A stretch of 64,000 bases of DNA from Ruicaihuangia caeni (GTDB taxonomy: Bacteria > Actinomycetota > Actinomycetes > Actinomycetales > Microbacteriaceae), in assembly GCF_029952955.1 (NCBI RefSeq), contig NZ_JASATX010000004.1, positions 1 to 64,000 on the forward strand. Reading direction: 5' to 3'. Each line of letters opens with the position of its first letter. Position 1 is the stretch's first letter. Below the pieces are notes generated by a model that saw nothing but the letters and a program-made list of their open reading frames with translations, did not search any database and was not told the origin of the DNA. This document shows positions 60,047 through 64,000 of this stretch, in pieces. The position numbers and the translations under genes are program-made.

Positions 60047-60804
60047 GCACGCCGGCCGCGGCTCCGAAGCCGCTCATCGGCATGACGGTCTGGCGACGCG
60101 AGCTTCCGACGTACTTCTCCCAGCGGACCGACCTGTACACGCTCGGTGCCGAGTACGTGCAGTCGATCACGGATGCCGGAGCCGATGTCGTGCTGCTGCC
60201 CGAGCTCGACGAGCATGGCGCCGCTCGCGTCGTCGGCATGCTCGACGGTCTCGTGCTTTCAGGCGGCGGCGATGTTCACCCAGAGCTCTACGGCGGCAAG
60301 CCGTCGACCACTGAGTTGGGAGCGACCGAGCAGTACGACCGGGGCCGCGATGCCACCGAGCGCGCTCTCGTGCTCGAGGCCCGACGCGCTGGACTGCCCG
60401 TGTTCGGCATCTGCAGGGGACTGCAGATCTCGGTCGTCGCCCTCGGCGGCACCCTGATCGACGACATCGACGTGACCGACCCGCACCCGAAGGGGCAATC
60501 GGGCGACGAACTCGTCGGCTACCGGCATCCGGTGCGCATCGCTGCCGACAGCACACTCGCCTCATCCCTCGGCGAGCAGGCGATCGTCAACAGCATCCAC
60601 CACCAGGCCGCCGCAGAGCTGCCCGATGGCATCCGCGCCGTGGCGCACGCCGAGGACGGCGTGATCGAAGCCGTCGAAGCAACCGACGGCTGGGACTTCC
60701 TCGCCGTGCAATGGCACCCCGAGAAGATGCGCGACGACAGCGAGCACGATGCGCGGCAACGCCTCTTCGGCGACTTCGTCGCGCGAGTGCGCCAACGCGC
60801 CTAG
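60043..60804 (+). CDS. puuD: Gamma-glutamyl-gamma-aminobutyrate hydrolase (PuuD-like class I glutamine amidotransferase)
   Basis: A 253-aa peptidase C26 protein with LSGGGDVHPELYGG, nucleophile in GICRGLQ and the His/Glu in QWHPEKM. It would release GABA and glutamate from the gamma-glutamyl intermediate made by PuuC. Coupled to the aldehyde dehydrogenase by GTGA. PuuA and PuuB were not found in the window. Confidence 0.9.
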   Translation: MSTPAAAPKPLIGMTVWRRELPTYFSQRTDLYTLGAEYVQSITDAGADVVLLPELDEHGAARVVGMLDGLVLSGGGDVHPELYGGKPSTTELGATEQYDRGRDATERALVLEARRAGLPVFGICRGLQISVVALGGTLIDDIDVTDPHPKGQSGDELVGYRHPVRIAADSTLASSLGEQAIVNSIHHQAAAELPDGIRAVAHAEDGVIEAVEATDGWDFLAVQWHPEKMRDDSEHDARQRLFGDFVARVRQRA

Positions 60805-60907
60805 AACGAGAGCTCGCAGCATCCCGCGAGCTCGACCAAGACCGTGCACGCCTGAGCGCGAGCGCGAGACAGCACCACCGAAGCACCAAGAAAGAGAGAC
60901 ACCCGCA

Positions 60908-61378
60908 ATGACCCGCCAGTTCTTCCTCGAGTACGAGAACGGCCCCCGTGCCATCGCAGATCTGCACGACCACCTCGCGCCGGTCACCTGCGAGACGCTG
61001 TGGAACGCGCTCGCGAAGCCGCAGACCATGGACGCGATGCACGCGATCTACGCCGGGCCCGAAGTCATGGTCGGCCTGCCTGAAGAGGCGCAGAACTTCG
61101 ACCCTGAAGCGGTTCCGGCCGAGAACCAGCAGGTCATCCCCGGCACCGGAGACCTCATGTGGTACTACCAGCGCCCCTACCAGATGGGCGGCCTGCCGTT
61201 CGAGTTCTGGGAGATCGGCGTCTTCTACGCACCCGGCGCACGCACGCTCGGCCCCCTCGGCTGGACCCCCGTGAGCATCTTCGCGACCATCAGCGAGGGG
61301 CTCAAGGAGTTCGCCGAGGCGTCGTACCAGATCCGTCTGACCGGCATCAAGAAGCTCACCATCGGCCGGGTCGAGTAG
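60908..61378 (+). CDS. DUF3830 family protein
   Basis: A 156-aa protein of the cyclophilin-like DUF3830 family (HDHLAPVTCETLWNALAKP, then GLPFEFWEIGVFY). Function unknown; family members often stand beside uptake systems for organic acids or amines. AAAGAGAG lies about 9 nt upstream of the ATG. It lies between puuD and the ABC binding protein on the same strand. Confidence 0.82.
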   Translation: MTRQFFLEYENGPRAIADLHDHLAPVTCETLWNALAKPQTMDAMHAIYAGPEVMVGLPEEAQNFDPEAVPAENQQVIPGTGDLMWYYQRPYQMGGLPFEFWEIGVFYAPGARTLGPLGWTPVSIFATISEGLKEFAEASYQIRLTGIKKLTIGRVE

Positions 61379-61438
61379 TCACAGCGCTCGACCATCACGG
61401 CACAGCACCCACCCAAGAGAAAGACACAAGGCAACACA

Positions 61439-62512
61439 ATGAAGAAGTTCGCCAAGTCACTGGCAATCATCGCCGCAGCGGGGCTGACGCTCACCGCCTG
61501 CAGCGCGCAGGCCGACTCCGGAGACTCCGGTGACGCCAAGGGCGCCCCGACCGAGCTCGTCGTCACCTCGTTCGGCGGCGACTGGGAGGCCGCGTACATC
61601 GAGGCCGTCGTCGAGCCGTTCGAAGAGGAGTACAACGCCGAGATCACGCTCGTCACGCTGTACAGCGCAGACGCCATGGCGCAGCTGACGGCGCAGAAGG
61701 CCAACCCGCAGCTCGACGTCGTGCACTTCTCGGGCGGCCAGGAAGTCGCGGCGGCGGCAGATGGCCTCATCGAGTCGATCGACCCGGCTGATCTCAGCAA
61801 CCTCGATGACCTCTACCCCATCGCTGCAGAGGGCGTGGAGCGGGGCGAGGGTCCGGTCATGCAGGTGACCCCGATCGGACTCGTGTACCGCACCGACAAG
61901 ATCGAGAAGGCGCCGACCTCGTGGGATGACATCAACAACCCCGACTACGCTCAGCACGTCGCGCTGACCGACCTGTCGAACACCTACGGCCTGCTCACCC
62001 TGCTCGCGGTGAACCAGCACGAGGGCGGCGACCTCGACGACATCCAGCCCGGCCTTGACTCGCTCGGCGCGCTCGTCGACAGCGGTGCCGCGTTCGTGAT
62101 CAAGACGTCGGCCGACATGCAGCAGGCCTTCTCGGCTCGCGACGTGTGGATCGCCCCGTACGCCCAGGACTACGCCGAGACGCTGCGCAAGGCCGACCTG
62201 CCGGTCGAGTTCGCCCTGCCGAGCGAGGGCGCCCCGGCATCCTTCATCACCGCCAACGTCGTCGCGGGCCGCGACAATGCCGACCTCGCGACCCAGCTCG
62301 TGGACTTCTCACTGCGCCCCGAGGTGCAGGCCAAGTTCGCCGAGTCGATGTACTACTCCCCGGTGAACACCAAGGCCGAGCTCTCGGACGAGACCGGCAG
62401 CCGCGTCGTGCACGGTGAGGACTTCGGCAAGCTCGTGCGCTACGACAGCGCCGTGGTGAACGAGAAGCGTCAGTCCTGGACCGACGCGTGGAACTCGCGC
62501 ATCGCGCAGTAA
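61439..62512 (+). CDS. PotD-like substrate-binding lipoprotein (third system)
   Basis: A 357-aa lipoprotein: signal peptide with lipobox LTAC, then VVTSFGGDWEAAYIEAVVEP and ADMQQAFSARDVWIAPYAQD, typical of polyamine/organic-amine binding proteins. It follows the PuuC/PuuD genes, so putrescine or spermidine is the likely ligand. AAGGC-type ribosome binding site before the ATG. An intercistronic hairpin follows. Confidence 0.9.
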   Translation: MKKFAKSLAIIAAAGLTLTACSAQADSGDSGDAKGAPTELVVTSFGGDWEAAYIEAVVEPFEEEYNAEITLVTLYSADAMAQLTAQKANPQLDVVHFSGGQEVAAAADGLIESIDPADLSNLDDLYPIAAEGVERGEGPVMQVTPIGLVYRTDKIEKAPTSWDDINNPDYAQHVALTDLSNTYGLLTLLAVNQHEGGDLDDIQPGLDSLGALVDSGAAFVIKTSADMQQAFSARDVWIAPYAQDYAETLRKADLPVEFALPSEGAPASFITANVVAGRDNADLATQLVDFSLRPEVQAKFAESMYYSPVNTKAELSDETGSRVVHGEDFGKLVRYDSAVVNEKRQSWTDAWNSRIAQ

Positions 62513-62533
62513 CGCGTAGGAACCGACCCACCC

Positions 62534-62554
62534 GATGCGATCCCTGATCGCGTC
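62534..62554 (+). other. Intercistronic hairpin after the binding-protein gene
   Basis: GATGCGATC-CCT-GATCGCGTC forms a 9-bp stem with one G-U pair and no T-tract, between the lipoprotein and permease genes. Confidence 0.6.
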
Positions 62555-62574
62555 CGAAGAGTGAGATCCGTCGA

Positions 62575-63399
62575 ATGAGACACCTCAGAGTGGAGCCCTG
62601 GCTCCTCGTCCTGCCCGTGGTGGTGCTGCTCCTCATCGGCTTCGTGCTGCCAGTCGGCACGGTGCTGCTGTCGAGCGTCACCACCACGGGCGGGGGGTGG
62701 ACTCTCGAGAACTTCAGCAGGTTCTTCGAGTCCTCCTTCCACCTGGGCGCGGCATGGCGCTCGATCAGGCTCGCCGTCATCCAGACCATCGTGGTGCTGG
62801 TCATCTCCCTGCCGCTGGCCTATGTGATGACCCGCGTCTCGGCACGAGTGCAGGCGTTCATGATGATCGCCATCGTGCTGCCGCTCATGACCAGCGTGGT
62901 CGTGCGCTCCTTCGGCTGGGTCATCCTGCTGGGCCCCGCGGGCCCGCTCGCCGATATCCCTGGGTTCCTGCAACTGAGCCGCACGAACCAAGGGCTGCTC
63001 GGCACCGAGCTCGGCATCAACATCGCGATGGTGCAGGTGCTCATCCCGTTCGCCGTACTGTCGATCCTCGGCGTGCTGAACGGTGTGGACCGGCGCCTCG
63101 AAGAGGCCTCGCGCACCATGGGCGCCTCCTTCGCCCGCACGTTCGGGAACGTCATCCTGCCGCTCTCCGTGCCGGGCCTGATCGCCGGCGGCACGCTCGT
63201 GTTCGCCATGTCGATCAGCTCGTTCATCACGCCGAACCTGATCGGCGGGGCGCAGATCCCCGTTGTCGCGTCGATCATCTACACCGACGCCACCACCAAC
63301 CTGAACTGGCCGTTCGCTGCGGCGCAGTCGGTGCTGATGCTCATCGTCGTGCTCGCGACCATCGGCATCACCAGCAAGCTGGCGGCGAGAAACAGGTAA
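62575..63399 (+). CDS. ABC transporter permease, PotB-type (third system)
   Basis: A 274-aa permease with N-terminal helix WLLVLPVVVLLLIGFVLPVG and coupling loop LEEASRTMGASFARTFGNVI. AGTGAGA lies before the ATG. It is three bases from the next permease. Confidence 0.92.
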   Translation: MRHLRVEPWLLVLPVVVLLLIGFVLPVGTVLLSSVTTTGGGWTLENFSRFFESSFHLGAAWRSIRLAVIQTIVVLVISLPLAYVMTRVSARVQAFMMIAIVLPLMTSVVVRSFGWVILLGPAGPLADIPGFLQLSRTNQGLLGTELGINIAMVQVLIPFAVLSILGVLNGVDRRLEEASRTMGASFARTFGNVILPLSVPGLIAGGTLVFAMSISSFITPNLIGGAQIPVVASIIYTDATTNLNWPFAAAQSVLMLIVVLATIGITSKLAARNR

Positions 63400-63402
63400 G
63401 CC

Positions 63403-64000
63403 ATGGTTCACGCAATCCCCAGATGGGCCCGCATCGGCGGCACTGCGCTGCTCGTGCTCGTCACCGTCTACATGTTCGCTCCGTTGCTCGTGGTCGTGGG
63501 CGCCGCCTTCAACACCACGCGCTTCCTGGCGTTCCCGCCCGAGGGCTGGACCTTCGACTGGTTCGCGAAGGTGCTGAGCGACGACACCTGGATCAGTCCG
63601 TTCCTCACGAGCATCCAGGTGGCGCTGATCACGGCGCTCGTCGCCGCTGCCATCGGCACCATGACCGCCCTCGCCGTGACACGGCACCGGTTCCCGGGTT
63701 CGGCGTTCATCCAGTCGCTGGCCATGTCGCCGCTCATCATCCCGAGCATCATCTTCGCCATCGGCATGCTGCAGTTCTCGTCGAGCTACCTCGGCGGACC
63801 CTCGCAGACGATCCTCACCATCGCGCACATCGTGATCACGATCCCGTACGTGCTGCGCACGGTGATGGGAGTCATCGCTCGCAGCGACCGGTTCACTGAG
63901 GAGGCCGCCCGCGTCATGGGCGCCTCGTGGTGGCGCCGCTATTGGCACATCCTGCTCCCCATGTGCCGGCCGGGCATTGTGGCGGGCGCGTTCCTCGCCT
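63403..64000 (+). CDS. ABC transporter permease, PotC-type (third system), cut by the window end
   Basis: The first 199 residues of a permease with ILTIAHIVITIPYVLRTVMG and the EEAARVMGASWWRRYWHILL coupling loop. No stop before 64000, so the end is outside the window. The ATPase of this importer is not in the window; it probably lies downstream. Confidence 0.9.
   Translation, partial: MVHAIPRWARIGGTALLVLVTVYMFAPLLVVVGAAFNTTRFLAFPPEGWTFDWFAKVLSDDTWISPFLTSIQVALITALVAAAIGTMTALAVTRHRFPGSAFIQSLAMSPLIIPSIIFAIGMLQFSSSYLGGPSQTILTIAHIVITIPYVLRTVMGVIARSDRFTEEAARVMGASWWRRYWHILLPMCRPGIVAGAFLA

Overview
The window is high-GC DNA that fits an actinobacterium, most likely of the Microbacteriaceae type. The reasons are the many GTG/TTG starts and 4-base ATGA/GTGA gene overlaps, a 6C small RNA beside a tad locus, a PASTA-tailed class A penicillin-binding protein, an F420-type LLM oxidoreductase, a zinc-finger-less topoisomerase I with a lysine-rich tail, and several apparently leaderless genes. 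The genus is not resolved from sequence alone. No prophage, insertion sequence or CRISPR array was seen.

Layout. 1-6.6 kb: tRNA-Pro(CGG) with terminator, a metallophosphoesterase overlapping a PASTA PBP1 gene, a 52-aa DUF4177 protein overlapping a RidA protein, and acetyl-CoA synthetase. 6.8-9.3 kb: 6C RNA, then tadA and a condensed tadB/tadC gene. 9.4-18.4 kb: an apparent insertion in the tad locus, holding a cache-domain protein, a GntR regulator, a four-gene polyamine-type ABC importer, an alpha/beta hydrolase, a membrane glycosyltransferase and a DUF488 protein. 18.6-26.8 kb: the remaining tad pilin-like genes, then topA-tmk-holB-exported peptidase and a TetR regulator. 26.8-31.3 kb: tRNA-Thr(CGT) and a second polyamine-type ABC operon. 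31.4-37.1 kb: an XRE regulator/membrane protein/oxidoreductase operon under a strong promoter with twin operators, a VOC protein, a PRC-barrel protein, a small membrane protein, a membrane-bound LuxR regulator and an LLM oxidoreductase.

37.1-42.7 kb: a nucleoside hydrolase joined to a complete ECF-type importer (S, T and two ATPases) and an EamA permease, behind a good promoter and a leader of about 190 nt. 42.7-45.4 kb: a DacB carboxypeptidase with a repeat-containing cytoplasmic tail and nicotinamidase. 45.2-53.98 kb: the protocatechuate branch of the beta-ketoadipate pathway in two minus-strand units, pcaHGBDC behind one IclR gene, and pcaIJF followed by a PcaR-like IclR gene. Together they convert protocatechuate to succinyl-CoA and acetyl-CoA. 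54.1-64 kb: an APC permease and zinc alcohol dehydrogenase, divergent from a PucR regulator, then a PuuC-like aldehyde dehydrogenase, a PuuD-like amidotransferase, a DUF3830 protein and a third polyamine-type ABC importer that runs off the window end.

The recurring theme is uptake and catabolism of small nitrogen and aromatic compounds. The points most worth following are the nucleoside hydrolase-ECF module with its leader, the interrupted tad locus with 6C RNA and fused TadB/TadC, and the twin-operator XRE promoter. The repeat cluster between pncA and pcaR and the set of leaderless starts also deserve a look.
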